64,000 nucleotides of DNA from Pteria penguin (taxonomy: Eukaryota; Mollusca; Bivalvia; Pterioida; Pteriidae): assembly GCA_035048485.1 (NCBI GenBank), contig CM068580.1, forward strand, positions 37,854,085 through 37,918,084, in the 5' to 3' direction. The position numbers and the translations under genes are program-made. The notes below the pieces were generated by a model. The model did no database searches, had not been told where the DNA came from, and saw only the letters and a list, made by a program, of their open reading frames with translations. Positions 1 to 14,500 of this stretch are shown here, in pieces (position 1 is the stretch's first letter; the number at the start of each line of letters is the position of its first letter).

Positions 1-108
1 TGTGGCATCGCTTAAGCTCAAGGTCATCTCTCAAAAATCAAGGTTACAGAAAACCACGTAGGCCTATGGCAAAATGTTGTCAGAGGTTTCGGCTTCGACT
101 CACGTTGT

Positions 109-285
109 GTTTTCCATGAGACACTAAAGACCGAGGTAAGCTTGGCACGTAAAAGATCCCTCGGTCACTGCTTCGGGTCCTTTGCGAAAGTATAGATTTT
201 ATGCATTGCAATAGTCAGGTGACGTCACCATATATACGTGAAATAATCGTGGAGTGACGTAAAACAACATTCAATCTATCTCCGG
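109..285 (+). mobile_element. Truncated SINE, 3' part only
   Basis: This stretch matches the body of the intact SINE at 20934-21204: a GATCCCTC block, CACTGCTTCGGGT, a CAGGTGACGTCACCATATA-like block, CGTGAAATAATCGTGG and GTGACGTAAAACAA. The tRNA-like head is not recognisable here. It appears to be an old copy just upstream of the kinase promoter. Confidence 0.6.
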
Positions 286-345
286 GGAGTGATGTCAGAC
301 GAAATTATTATTATAAAGTAGAAAGTAAATATAATATATATATTA

Positions 346-465
346 AGAGTTCCAAGAGTTGCAAAACGGGGATATGAGGTATATATAATTATTTTCATAA
401 TTGTCAAATAAAAATGACTTATGAAAATAATTATATATGCTGCATATGCCCGTTTTGGAACTCCT
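346..465. repeat. Palindromic hairpin with about 48-bp arms
   Basis: The left arm (about 346-400) and right arm (about 419-465) are inverted copies. Both contain GAGTTCC, AAAACGGG and the shared inner block TATATAATTATTTTCATAA. The loop is about 18 nt. A transcript or single strand could fold into one long stem. It looks like a small foldback element. Its position, about 200 bp upstream of the putative kinase first exon, may matter for the promoter, but nothing proves that. Confidence 0.7.
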
Positions 466-589
466 AATTTTTTTCACTTCAGTCCAACGCAAATCATTTA
501 TTTTCATCTTTTGGAGTTAAGAGTATTTATTTCCCCAAACTATTCATGTCCTCATGAATGTGAATCCACGGAAGCAAACTTTGTGCTCT

Positions 590-675
590 CGTTGCCTAAA
601 GGGAGATAACCGTCGTTGCGTTGCTATATTTAGTCACGTGACAAACATTGGTGCACTAAATAGCAACAACTGTCA
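590..675 (+). promoter_or_regulatory. Putative promoter with E-box and RFX-like half sites
   Basis: A perfect palindromic E-box, GTCACGTGAC, lies at 633-642. It is flanked by an inverted pair, GTTGCTA (620-626) and TAGCAAC (661-667), resembling half sites bound by RFX factors, which drive ciliary genes. GTTGCC at 591-596 is a further half site. A strong splice donor lies at 683/684, so the region fits a promoter and first exon of the ciliary kinase gene. No TATA box was seen. Function is inferred from motifs only. Confidence 0.35.
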
Positions 676-683
676 TGGCGGAG
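660..683 (+). other. Candidate noncoding first exon of the kinase gene (3' end)
   Basis: ATGGCGGAG is followed at once by a consensus donor GTAAGT (684-689). An acceptor at 2360-2361, after a T-rich tract, would join this exon to 2362-2661, which holds the kinase start codon. Reading on from ATG 675 after that splice gives only a 12-codon upstream reading frame that stops before the kinase ATG. The ATGGCGG core also resembles a YY1 site, often found at animal transcription starts. The 5' limit is unknown. Confidence 0.4.
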
Positions 684-1342
684 GTAAGTGTATGGCCTAC
701 TGACTTTGATTATGCTGCGAATACTGCTTCAGTAAGAGAATTCTTCTTTTCAGAAGTAAAGATATCGTCCTTGAAAAATATGAATTTTGACACTTAACAA
801 CAAGTACTTAATTTTTCCATTGTGTCATGCAGTGTTTGTGATTCTGTATCGTCAGAGAAAATTCAGGAACAACAACATACTCCTCTCATCAAGCATGCGG
901 TGAAAGCTAGTGGTTGTTTTATTGTATTGTCGTTACACCCATTCATTTTTACAAGTTGATATCGTAAGCATGCCATATTAATACAACAGAGACCAAATTT
1001 CGAGGGGAAATTGCCCAAATTTGAATTAATCCGTTAATATAATTATTTTGGGTACACTTTTGATCTGAGGGATAGTCACCAAAATATGAATCTTTTAAAG
1101 GAGAATTTTTAGGATTTTTTAAAGAATAAAGATTTATACTTGGTTTAGATGATCAGGGCTGAACAGGTTAGGGACAACCTCTCATTTGAGAGATAATCAC
1201 TCAAATGAGTAACAATCTCGTCAATAAAGTGCCAATATTGGACGATTTGACATAAAAATACAGATCTCTGTTTTCCAAAGAAAGTGGATCCCCGTGCAAA
1301 GATTCATAAGACTATTCCAGAGGCTACTTGTACAATCTTCAA

Positions 1343-1975
1343 GATTAATATGTAAACAGCAAAGTGTAACGGTCTGATGAATCCCGACTTTGAATAAAAT
1401 AATAAATAAATATTTTGTCTGGTGGGCATTTCAATTTATTTCTTGCTATTGACACATATTTTATATTTTACATGTTATCTATGTAAGATTAACATAACAC
1501 TAATCATCATAGTTGGTCAAAGTAGACCAATATAATAATTATAACAAAGAACATAACTAATTATAATAACAGTTACTATTTTGGACATTTACAAGATTTA
1601 CAACTCCAATATAACTGTTTGGGTGTCACTTTCAGTCCAGCACATTTCATATGTTGCCATCCTAGACATCTATCACACCCCACTCTGATTTTTCATATTA
1701 TATAAAAAAAACCCCCCAAATTCTAGGTAAAAAAAAAAGTCAAATGATACATGTAGACCTTCCTTCAACTCCTCCATTTTCGTCAACAAGAACTCATTTT
1801 AATACCAAAATGAATTAACACAGCTGAGTAGGAGAAAGAAGAAACACAAAACTATCATTGTCAATCAACATTCTTTATTTCACAAGCAAGTGGATATTCA
1901 TCATCGCGTCATCGTAGTAGTATTCAAACTGCGGATTCGTGAGACCATTACACTTTGCTGTTTGCATATTAAGAC
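1343..1975. repeat. Inverted repeat with about 60-bp arms (kinase 5' intron)
   Basis: The segment around 1347-1405 (AAACAGCAAAGTGTAACGGT, then TGAATCCC) is found inverted around 1915-1974 (containing ATTACACTTTGCTGTTT). About 500 bp of AT-rich sequence separates the arms. It resembles the arms of a non-autonomous DNA transposon or two opposed copies of one repeat. No coding capacity is seen inside. Confidence 0.6.
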
Positions 1976-2560
1976 AGGTCATACATGTATACAGGCCGGA
2001 TACAACATCTCATAGAAGAAATAAACATATTATATATTTTCAGTTTTTAGAAGTTTGAAATTTTGAACAATAAAATTGAAGAATTTTGATTCAATTTCAA
2101 AATTTTTAATTTACACATATTAAACATAGTTTTCAAAGAAAAAACTTACTGTTTTGTAGTATATAGCTGCTACTTTTGTGTAAATATAAACTCCAAAATG
2201 GAAAGTCTTAAAGGTCAGATTATATTCAGTATATAATAAACATGTGCCATTTTAAGATTTCAGTTGCAGTGTACATGTATATTAATTTTATGCAACAATT
2301 TTCGGTGCTCTATTTCTAACTCGAAAATTTCTATATATTCTGAGTATTATATTTTTTACAGATACTTCAGATGGATCTATATGATGGATAGAAGAAACAT
2401 AACAGTTGCAGTATTCATAGGGATTACATAATCAAAAGATTATGTGAGGATGATATACTCACAAGACTAACTCTAGGATTGTGTGAATATAAATATTCCG
2501 TGGTATAATTATTGAGAAGAAAGGAATTTTACTGAAAGTGAATTATTTTAAACAGTCGAT

Positions 2561-5500
2561 ATGAATCGATACCAGATTATTAAACAGCTAGGTGATGGTA
2601 CCTATGGAAGTGTACTGCTTGCCAATAGTACAGAAACAGGGGAGAAAGTAGCTATTAAAAAGTAAGTATTGCCAATCTATAAAGTACATGTATAACATCA
2701 CATCTCATTAGAAGATGGTAAAATGTTTATTGGAAAAAGATCTAATAAAGAGTTTTTAACAAAAATTTGATATGGATTTAACTATGATAAATGAAGATAC
2801 ATGTATATACATGTATAGGTACAACGTATATATATGTACATGTATACCGGTAGATATGCACAATATTGTATTACACACATTATCAAAAGATAAAATACCC
2901 CCTGCATATATACATGTATGTATTTACAAAAACAACACTTATTAGATTTGACACTTGGGGAAAAACTCTTGGATGTTAATTCTTATTGATTTATATTGTT
3001 ATTCTACTATAGGAATTTTATTTTGTCTATACATATTGTGGCAAGAAGGGAGGTCACTGCACAGTAATAATTCTACATGTAACATTTATTATTTTATAAG
3101 TCAAAAATAAAAATTAACATCCAGTTGTTTTTCCTCTTCTTTGTGTATTAATTATATATACAGCTTTGAAAAGTACACATATATTACTGAAGTAATACAT
3201 GTATATAAAACATGATATCAATGGCTTGTGATATCTCAGTGATCTAGAATTTTTATTGAAAATGAGTTACCAACTGGTAATGACTACACAGCACACTTAC
3301 CAAGAGCAAAATCATTGCTTTTTCTATTATACTATTTTTTTTTCTTAAAGAAGGAACTTGAATTCTATGAAATGATTTTTATCTCATTACAAATTGCTGT
3401 CCATCAAAAGCATGAGATCAGGGGTGTGTTCAGAATTGTAGCGGCTACATAGCAGCTACACATGTAGCTCTGCTCAGTAACTGAACGCTCTGCTCCCCTA
3501 GCCGCTACATACATTAGCAAAACCGAGCTTTAAATTCTCATGTAATGATGATGTTAGATTTCAAATTCAAAATGGCTGACATTAAATTTTTTTTTGCTTT
3601 CTCTTCTCTGTTTTTTACTTGAAAACATCTTGATAACCCAATCCAAAGTAAAAATTAAATCAAAAACGATCATGCATTGATCTGTGATACAAAACAGGGT
3701 TTAATGTTCACCTGATATTAGGAAAATTGACTAAACGACTAAAGCGGATAACTTTTTTCGAACTGTAAAGGAGGATTTATAACTGTTCGTCATTTTGCCT
3801 AGCCGCTAAATGTAGGAGAGCATTCAGAATGATGTGTTATTCTAAACCTAGCAGCTAATCTACTGTAGCAGCTACAATTCTGAATGCACTCAAAATATCA
3901 TTTTTTCTTAGAAGCATTTCAAGGTGAACCTTATCTCAGTTAATGTATTACAGAAATTTTCAGTTTTATTATAAAGTTTGCTGTTAACTTCTATTGTCAA
4001 CAATTACCAGTATGTAGTGATTGCATAGCAGAAATGATTGCTTGATATATGATTTAAAATATTTGAATTTTACCAGAGGAAGTGCAGAATATGTAAAGAA
4101 AACAATCTATAATAAGGCTAATGAAACAATTTCAATTAAAATCAATGTACCTGATAATACTTTCTTGATCAATATGAATGTCACAAATACAGTGAACCAC
4201 AGTGTGGCTTAACAAAGTTAAATACTGCATCAAGATGAAACAGTCAGGGTGGATATCTGGTCATAAACAATGGAATGGCATGTACACTTTTATGATAAGT
4301 CTTTAGGAGTAGAAATACAAGTGATTATTATAGAGATCTGTACATCTGATTTTACATATGTCGTGTGGTCTCTGGGCTGCTTTTAACAAACAAGTTATAT
4401 CAAAGTTTCTTCTCCTACAGCAAGTATTACATATTGCCCATAGAATTGCTTTGTTCAACTGCATTATACAGTACAGTCAGGTGTTTTGGAGAAACTGCAC
4501 TAAACACAGTTGGAAAAACACTCCCAGTCACAGTGGGAACCCAGGTGGAAATTCACTGATACCAATGTTAATTACACTGTGTAATGTGTAATTTTGAAAT
4601 TGAAACTGGATGTGGCCCACTGTGGCGGGTGGAAAAATGATAAAACACCTGGACTGTACTGCATCTTAGGTTGTAGAAGGCAATGCATATGACATGTGAA
4701 ATGAAGGACTGCTCAGTATGAGGGAGATTGATCAAGGGCTTATATTAAGTGATATAGATGATTTGGAGTATGTAGGAGCTGTCTTGTAGTAATGATATAT
4801 AGACCAATACATGCCGTACCTGTGTGTTTCCTGACTAACAAATGTCACTTGAGGTACTTGTGAATTTTGCATGCCTTGTAGTTGTAATGTTTTGATTCTT
4901 ATCTTCACTGTTGAATGATATACATGTAACTTTGTATGACCTCTACAGGTACACTCAGGTTTCACCTACTGGCCTAAACCAATCTAACGATACCAGTAAT
5001 CATAGAATGTTAATCATTATCAGCATGATCAGTGTGCAAAGTTCAGAAGTCAGTGTGACTGAAATATTCAGTTTTGTCGGAATTAAATCCATTTGAAACA
5101 CTTTAAGTTCAACACGTTGAAAATAAGGTGTTTTGACAAAGCAAAATTCTTTGCTGTTTAATCAATATCTTATCTTAATTCTAGACCATAAAACGTGAAG
5201 TATTTACTTTAGAGTAAGCCCAATATTTTAAAAATTTTTGCTGGCCCATTGCCATCATGTGAAATTTAATTATAGTACTGCAGGTAGAATCTGATTCATT
5301 GATTAGGATTTAGACAGCCAATTAGTATTATATATGGTTATATGCCAGTAATTATGCTTCCAAACTCCCACTTTGTTGAGTATTGATATAAATGTAGTGT
5401 AGGTCTCAAGATTTTAATTCCTAATTAGCTGCACAAATATAGATCTATATGTGTATGAATGATGTTATATGTCAGTGGAATGTTGAGTAGATGAGTGTTG

Positions 5501-8500
5501 ACAAATATTTTTAGCATTTTGAAATATCCTTTGCATCTGTGTCCACCATCTGATGCAAGTTGCCATCAGGATCAATATTCTAATTTGTCAAGCAGAATTG
5601 ATTAGATTTAATACCTATGCATTGTAATATGTAGCATGCTAGGATTTTCATAAAAATCAATTTTGTAATGCCTGGATCTATTTTTTCTAAAAACACTCAA
5701 CAGTTTTGTATCTAGATTTTTTTGTGATACATGTGTATGATTATTTTAGATCAGAAATGTCAGATGTTAGATTTTGATGAGGATATCATGGGCATAACCA
5801 TGGAAAGTCTGCTTAATTAATATCACTTTCTCATTGAAGAATTGAACAAGTGTGCATTTTGTATAATTTTTGCAAAACCATTGACTTTGTGACTTGATGG
5901 TATGTTCTAGGACATAATCCACCGTACTGAAAATCTTATTTGTACAGTCTAATCTGGTGATATTGAAGTTAAAGAAAGTCCTGAAAAGATACTCTAACCT
6001 AGTATATTCCTAGTTTTCAATGTATTATTGAAATACAGGACTTAAATAAAAGTGCATCTGTAATGTATTTTACATTTTAATATAAAATGTAAAAGACTTG
6101 CAGATATTTTGCATTTGTGTTAAACAGACTGTATGCACTTGGAAATACATTGTATACCTTTGTTAGAAATAACAACGACACATAAAGGACACAGTGAACA
6201 ACAAATGAAAAAAAAAATGGTTTACTCCTTTATGTATAGCTTACAGGTGTTTACAGGCTTTATTCATACATGTATTAATTTGCATTATTAAATTAATATT
6301 TTAATCCGATATCTGTCCAGAGTAAATATGTCCTTTGCACATTTAAATCATTTAAAGATGAACAGGTTCTCTTTATATCATAAGGTGAAAATTTTCATTG
6401 TGGATGATTTTATTTGAGATCCTCCACACATTTGACAAATGACATACTGTTTATGCCATTTTAAATATACATGTAACATTGTACTTTTTTAACATTAATT
6501 GTTTGCCTAATTCCATGTTAGAAAAATAATCTTTTGCCACAGAAATAAGCATCATTCTTTTGTGTCATAACAATATCATAATCCAAGCATTAAGGTCATA
6601 AAGGAAATATGGGCATACAGTAATTTTGGCCCTATTGGTATATATATATATATCATTTAATATTGGGAAAAGATTCATTGAAAATCATCTGAATGTCACA
6701 TTCTTTTACAAAAAATGGAAAGGTCATTTCAATATATCAAGTTGGGTGTGCGAGTTTCAAATAGAAGATATTGCAGAAGTTTGATTGCATAGTTGGTTTG
6801 ACTTAGATACATTCAATATATCAGATTTCAATATATATAGGTCAATTTGTACCTTTACGGTTTGACACATGTTAAAATTGCCATTGTTGTAAAAGAGACG
6901 ACATTAAAAGGGATCAACATTATCTTCTTCATGTAAATATGTTCTATCATGTCTTTGGGTATACTAATCCCCATACATAACTCAAGCAAGTCTAGTCTGC
7001 TATCAATTTCTCCTAATATCTTTGTAATGTTATAATGTCCTTACAGCTTAATGTTATAATGTCCTTACAGCTTATCTTTATTAATGGTTTTTTTTTCAGA
7101 ATGAAGAAGAAATATTACTCTTGGGATGAATGCCTCAATCTTCGTGAAGTGAAGGTATAAGAAATGATTAAGGATATCTTTTGTAAACTCATAATGGACG
7201 AATTTTAGAGCCTTTTTCACACTTGTTTCTCCTGTTCTTTTTGTTAAAGTGTAGATAGATACTGAGGACCCTAATTAGGATGAAAAGTACTCCTGTGTAT
7301 TCTCACATTGAATACTATGGTTTCCTCTAGTCATAACATACACAAATGTAATAAGTTTGCTCAAGATCTCAACCATGCTTCAAAGATTTTACATAATATT
7401 ATTTACATCATGTTTTCCACATTTTTTTAAAATCTCAATCTTGTTCAGATCATCATAATAATGTAAGTAATTCACAAAATTGAAATCTGACAGCCCAATA
7501 CATTATACTGGTCGCAGTCAGCACTTGAGTAAAAGAAAGAGGTTTATTTCATGGTTCTTTGTCAGATTTGATCTCTCCTATCCAGTTACTGGAGATGGAT
7601 TTTAAAGTTTGATTGTATGCTTTGTTGTTCCATTGCATAAACACAGTTTGCATACTCAGACTGTTTAAATTAGCTTTTAAATTCATATGAAAGGTCGTAA
7701 ACCTTGGATATCTATGTCTAGATTTAAGTTTGGAACTTCTTTTTGTTCATCATGTACATTAAAAGAATTTAAATTGAAATTTATAGATTTGACAGATACT
7801 TAAACTGAGGATGCCATACTTTCTTAAGCATGGCAGTGTTTGAACATTTATTACTTGTAATACTCCCAACTTTTAGCTTGATAAGTGCAGTTTTATGTTT
7901 ATCTTTATACTTTGGCATCATTTTACAAGCCATATATTTAATTTATACTGCATCTCATACACCGCTGACATGAATTTTCACATTAGAGTAAACATTTATG
8001 TAATATTTGAATTTTTTAACATTTTGAAGAAATGTAACATAAATGTATTACCTAGTGATATGAAAATGCACTCCTACTATCAAAGTTACTGGCAAGATAA
8101 TTCTAAACAATGTTAGATTTTTTATTGTGCTTGAAGAAATTTGGTGATGCAATATGATTTCCAGAAATTTTTATTTTTATAATTGGCTAATAGCAGAAAC
8201 GATATTTACCATTCACATTTCATTTTGTATTTTAATTCTGAAGTCTCCATAATGTTGTATATTTTTATTTCAGTCATTGAGAAAACTTAATCATGCCAAC
8301 ATTGTAAGGCTAAAAGAGGTCATCAGGGAAAATGACCAGTTATTTTTTGTGTTCGAATTCATGAAAGAAAATCTATATCAGATGACAAAAGACAGGTTGG
8401 TAACAAAACTAGATCTATAAGTCCTAGTTTATCATTAGAATTTATTGTTGATGAGAATTTTATTTTACTTCACTTTGAAGAATGTTATTTTGCAGTCCTA

Positions 8501-11500
8501 CTAGTACATGGTTAAGGTTTTAATCTGAGCAGAGATGTTCTTTGCTTGGAATATCAATATTTCTCACTATTAACACTTGTAAAATAATTTATTTATCATG
8601 TTTATGGCCTGTAGTATGCGCTTACGTGTATTCTGTTCATTCCACATTATTCTTCATCTGCAGTACTATTACTAAATAATGAATTTGTTTAGACATTGCT
8701 TTCTCTGTCACGATTATCATTCTTCCATGACAAATACCAGTGAATATTTTATATTCATTTATAACTAACCATTATAAATGAAAACGTCCCTTAAATGTGA
8801 CTATGCAGTTGTTATTGATCATTTCGGAATGAATGATGAAAAATCAATACATGTTATTGATTTGGGATACTAGCTGTAGTAAGAAGAATATAAACCTGGA
8901 TTTACATGTTGTTGTCATTGTCCATTCTTGTAATCTAGCAGAATTGATAATTTCGTGAAAAATTACTATGTATTTCCCTCACACTTTAAGGATGTATACT
9001 ATAAAACAAGATCAGGTTTTTGATAATACTAAATTTATTACCCACAGGAAACCATTAGTAGTTTGTTCACAGGGACTGAGCTTACCATAAATGCATGTAT
9101 TATATATGTCTTCACTATGGTTCAGGCAAGCTGAGTCCTGCTGCTTTAAATCTTCCTGTTTTTATGCCCCCAGCCTTGTAGACAAGGAGGCATATAGCAT
9201 TTGGGTTGTCCGTCCGTCTGTTATTCCGTTTGTTTCATCTCGATTTCAATAAAACAGACATAACATTATAAATGTAGGTGATAGGGCTTTCATAATTCAC
9301 ATGTGTATTTCTGGTGAGAATCCCTTTCTTTTTGCACAATAGTAGTTGATCTGACCTTGAAATTTTACCTTTACATATGTATTTAGGAAAAAATCTTATG
9401 CTATAACTTTTGAATACTGTGTGATAGAGTTTTAATATTTCACATGTGCATATCTTGCAGGAATACCTTTCAACTAGTACAAAAATTTTTGACTTTGTTT
9501 CCTTGCCCTTAGAGTTTGACCTAAATTTAGGAAAAAATGGTTCATGCTAATACTTTTGAATGGCTTATGACAGGACTTAATATTTCACATGCATATTCCT
9601 TGTGACAAGACCTTTTCCTTGGTATCAATATTTTTTGTCTTACTTTTCAAAAACTTCAACATTGATTATAACTTATGAATCATAAGAAATAAGGTTTTAA
9701 TATTTTACATGTGTATTTCTTGTGACAAGACCTTTACGTCATTACAGTAATTTTTGACCTTGAGAACTTGACTGTGACGTTTGCCCTACAATTCCAAAAC
9801 TTTATCATTGGTTATACCAGTAACTTTTGATTCATTAGAGTTAGGGCATTCATGTTTCACATGCATGTTCCTTGTGACAAGACCTTTCCATCAAAGCAAT
9901 AATTTTTTACCTTGTGACCTTAACCATGACCTTTGCCCTACATTTCAAAAGTTTAACAGTGGTTATAACTTTTTAATGGTAAGAGGTAGGGTTTTCATAT
10001 TTTACATGCATATTCCTTGTGACAAGACCTTTCCACTGGAACAAAAATCAAGATATAGGACATTCAAAATTTGCTTTATTTGGACTTTGTTGCTGTCAGG
10101 GGCATTCACATACACATCTTGTTTTTCCATTAAATCTTTTTGTTGAATCCATTTCTATAGAACATCAGTTCCTGTTTACATAACATTTGGTTTGAGTTAG
10201 ATCTACAATTTAGAAAATGATAGCAGGAATACTTTTTTTGAAAGATCATTTTTTAATATTCTGTATACTTTCTACATAGGGACAAGTTGTTTCCAGAGTC
10301 GGTCATACGTAACATCATATATCAAGTGTTGCAAGGAATAGCTTTCATGCATAAACATGGTAAGCATACTGAATGTACAGTTTATGTACACGTTTATACA
10401 GTGATCATGTTGTTGCCTTTATCAAATTTGTACATATGTTTAAATTGTTTACCAAGTATACTATCTTATTTAGATTTTCACTGTTTTCTTGAGAATTCAG
10501 TAATATGTTGACCTGATGCAACTCAAATCAGACTTGGACTATCAGAAATCTGTAAATATTACCCTGATAGGCTTCCTTAATGTTACCCTGAACTCATGGA
10601 TTTATTTCCTTTTGTTTATTTCATAATCTATAATCATGTTATAGTTGAATGATATAGTGTGATTGATTTGTCATGGGACAGGGCCTTCTTAAGTTAGGAC
10701 AAGATTATCTTAAATTATTTAATAAATAACCGTTAAGAGTTTGTTAACCACAGTTGTGTCTGAGATGTATTCTTTTATTAGATACATATAGACATTGAAT
10801 TTCTCACACCTCTCCCATGAGGCTGTTAAATTTTACATGTCTAAAACTTTGAAAGTTGATTGGACTTTGATCAGAACAATTGAGAGACGAGCAATTCTTT
10901 GTAGAACAGAGTTCAGTAATTCATGTTTAAGATGTCTCATCACTATAATATCATAAGTGAAAAGTAAAAAAAAGCCTCGTGCTCTGGCAAGTCAAACGCA
11001 CTATATCTGATGAGAACTGGAACTATACCTACTTGCATTACATTACATACCTTATGAGAACTGGAACTATATTTACCTGCATTACATTACATACCTTATG
11101 AGAACTGGAACTATACTTACCAATTGACCCATCGCTTTCGCGGAATATTTATTGAATTTCGTGACGTCACAATACATCTTCATTATTTGTCCGAGGTATG
11201 ACTGAGGTGTAAAGTATTGTGACGTCATCTGATTTAACAATTTTTCATGCATAAATGGAAGGGTCAATAGCTGCATTACATTGAAAGATATTACCACATG
11301 CATATTGAATCATGTACATTGTGTCACTGACTCTCTTTGATTTTGAAAATTCTTTTTATGTTTCATTGTCCTTTCTTTTGACCATATTTTGTCATTAATT
11401 ATGTTTAGAGAATTCAGGTAACTGAAAATATGTCCAATATATTGACACAACTGTAGCAAAGAGGTGAAGGGTGACTTCTTTGTAAAAGTTTTATATACTG

Positions 11501-14500
11501 TTGTCACTGACAATGGATTACTTTGAAATTAGTTCATATTACATTAAAACAAGAGAGACCTATTTATGTCAGTTACGGAAATACATAATTAAGGAGCATA
11601 TATTCATCAGGTGTATGTGATTGTGAAAAGTAATTATTCATATATAAATCATGATTATGTATCCATGATTTCCAGAGAAAAACTCAAAGTGCTATTAGAA
11701 TGCTGGAGTATTTTGTATTTTTTTAAAATCCTTATTGAATGATAATAAAATTCATAAAAATCACTGCTCCTTCTGCCTCAGTATTTCTCTGATAGATATC
11801 TAAAACTGTCCATTTGCCCGATTTTAAGGGAAAATCTGAGTAAAATAAATGCTTCCTGTACAGCTTGTTGTATAACTTTTAACGTCATTTTACTGTGATG
11901 TCACAATGCAAACAATAATGTCATAATTAAAACCCAAGGAAAAGTAGCATTGGTACAACTTCTGATGTCACATATTATGGAGATTAACGACTGAAAAATC
12001 CTCCAAGCTGTTTATGGATTATCGTATATATCAGGTGATTGGGGGCATGCAGCAGTGTAATTTTCGTCAGCGACTTGTGTATGTAGATACACACATTGTA
12101 TAGAAAAATTGTGAACATTCTTTTAGCACTTTAATTGTTGTTGAATCTTTCAGGGTTCTTTCACAGAGACTTAAAGCCAGAAAATTTGTTATGTACTGGA
12201 CCTGATTGTGTAAAAATAGCTGACTTTGGATTGGCTAGAGAAATTAGGTCACGTCCTCCGTATACAGACTATGTATCAACCAGATGGTCAGTACCACTGT
12301 GTAATACTCTTTATAGCGGATAAATTTTTGTAGTAATACTATTAAAAAGTGCAGGGAGCTTCATGGATTCGTTTTCATGCCCTATCCTATTGTATAAGAT
12401 AATATAGACATTGTTGAATTAGCAGTTATATGACATTTTTGTTTCAGAAATATTAAATAAAAAAATTTTTACTAGAAATTTGTAATGTGAAAACAGTTGA
12501 TAATTACAGGATTTTATGATAAAGACTATCATAATTTCATAATAAAAACAAATGGAATTACAATCAATTGTTTTAAGTAAATTAGGTTTTGTTATGTAAT
12601 TATATACATCTTGTAAAGTCAACAAATATGATAACCTTTTTTGTTTAGGGTAATGTCCAGGAAAGGAAAATGTTGTACAGTTATACCAGTTACTGTGTCA
12701 TTGTTTTCATTAGAATATTAACAGAATTTTGTGATCCACAGGTACAGAGCACCAGAGGTTTTACTGCGGTCTACCAATTATAGTTCTCCTCTAGATATCT
12801 GGGCCATTGGTTGTATCATGGCAGAACTGTATACTCTTCGACCTCTCTTTCCTGGTAGCTCAGAGATAGATGAAATCTTCAAAATCTGCTCAGTCTTAGG
12901 CACTCCAAAACAGGTTTGAGCTTTTGTGTACCATTTAAGGGTAAATTTAAGCCATTCTTATTTTCACCTTCTTAGCCTTTGGGTACAAAATGAAATTCTC
13001 ATGTTAATTTTCCTCCTGTATACTATTTATTATATCCCCTTAAACAAAGTTTGGGGAGGTATATAGGAATCACCCTGTCTGTCAGTGTGTCTGTCAGTCT
13101 GGTTAAGAAGTCCTGAAAGCATATTTCTCTTACAGTATAAGGGATAGGGCTGTCATGTTTCACACACACACACATTCACCATAACAAGTACTACATTTTG
13201 ATACCAAGACATTTGACCTAGTGACTTTAACCTTGAAGTTTGGCATTGTAATAATAATTTGGTAAGAGGGTAAGAAGTTGTGTAGGCAGATTTCTCTTAA
13301 AGTGTAAGGGATAGAGCTTTCATATTTCACAGACACTTTCACTGTAATAAGTACTACATTTTGATATCAAGTAATTTGACCTAGTAACCTTGACTTTTAA
13401 CTTTTAATTGTACTTTGGTTGAGAAGTTCTCTAAGTAATTCAGCATTTTGATATCAAGTCATTTGACCTAATGACTTTGACCTTGAACTTTGACCTTGTA
13501 ATAATAATTAGGTTAAGAAAATAGATTTCTCTTATAAAGTATGAAAAATGGGTTTAATATTTTTTTTCATTGATAATATCTCTTGAATAGTAAGGGTTTT
13601 GGTTTTAATATATAGTACAGATGTATATGGTGACCTTGACCTAGACTTACCATAAGTCTATGAACAAAATAGTCATTACTTAACTTCGCTGCCGCAGTGG
13701 TATTTGTCCCAGTAGGACAGTTTTGATTTATTTTATTCTAATTACAGTATACTTGAACCCTGATAATTTGAAAATTACCATTAATCTAAACAAATTTTTA
13801 TGCCCCCATGCTAATTTCATAACATGAAAATACATCTTGAACTCATACTTCGCTTAAGTATTAAGATGTTTGCCAAGTTTTTAGTGGAATTCACTTCTTA
13901 TCTGAAATAAAATTTAATTATTGAAATTGTTACATACACTGATGTAAGCATGTTTTTCCAGATTTCAAACATCTCCTGATGTAATCATCATTCTTTGGCA
14001 CAAATTATATTACTGATTGAAAAATGTTAAAATGTTCCTAAAAACAAAAAGAATAAAAAAAAAAACCCATTTCTATTTTCGAATGCACTTTAAAAAATCC
14101 CAATTTTAAAAATAAATTTACTTAAAATCAGTATACAAGGCAAGTATTTTACAACACCCATTGGATTTGAAATTTTTGATGAGTGATCATCCTTAAGCGT
14201 ATACATGTAACTCTGTGTAGATCTATATTTCTGCTAGTACCAGTAACCGAATATTCTGGTATATCAAGTACTTGTGTTACAAGACCTAACTGGAGTACAT
14301 TTAAAAATTTTACTTTATAACAAAAGAAGTGTTACTTTCTCTGTTGTTAAGCTGTATCCTTTCTTTCTGCAGGAGGAATGGCCTGAGGGTTATAAATTAG
14401 CAGCAGCAATGAATTTCAGGTGGCCACAGTGTGTAGCAACACCATTACGAACCTTAATCCCAAATGCCAGCCCAGAGGCTCTTCATCTAATGAAAGACAT

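Noticed and set aside
11162..11227. Paired TGACGTCA sites as a cAMP-response enhancer
   Set aside because: Both lie in the arms of a small palindromic repeat, so symmetry of the element explains them.
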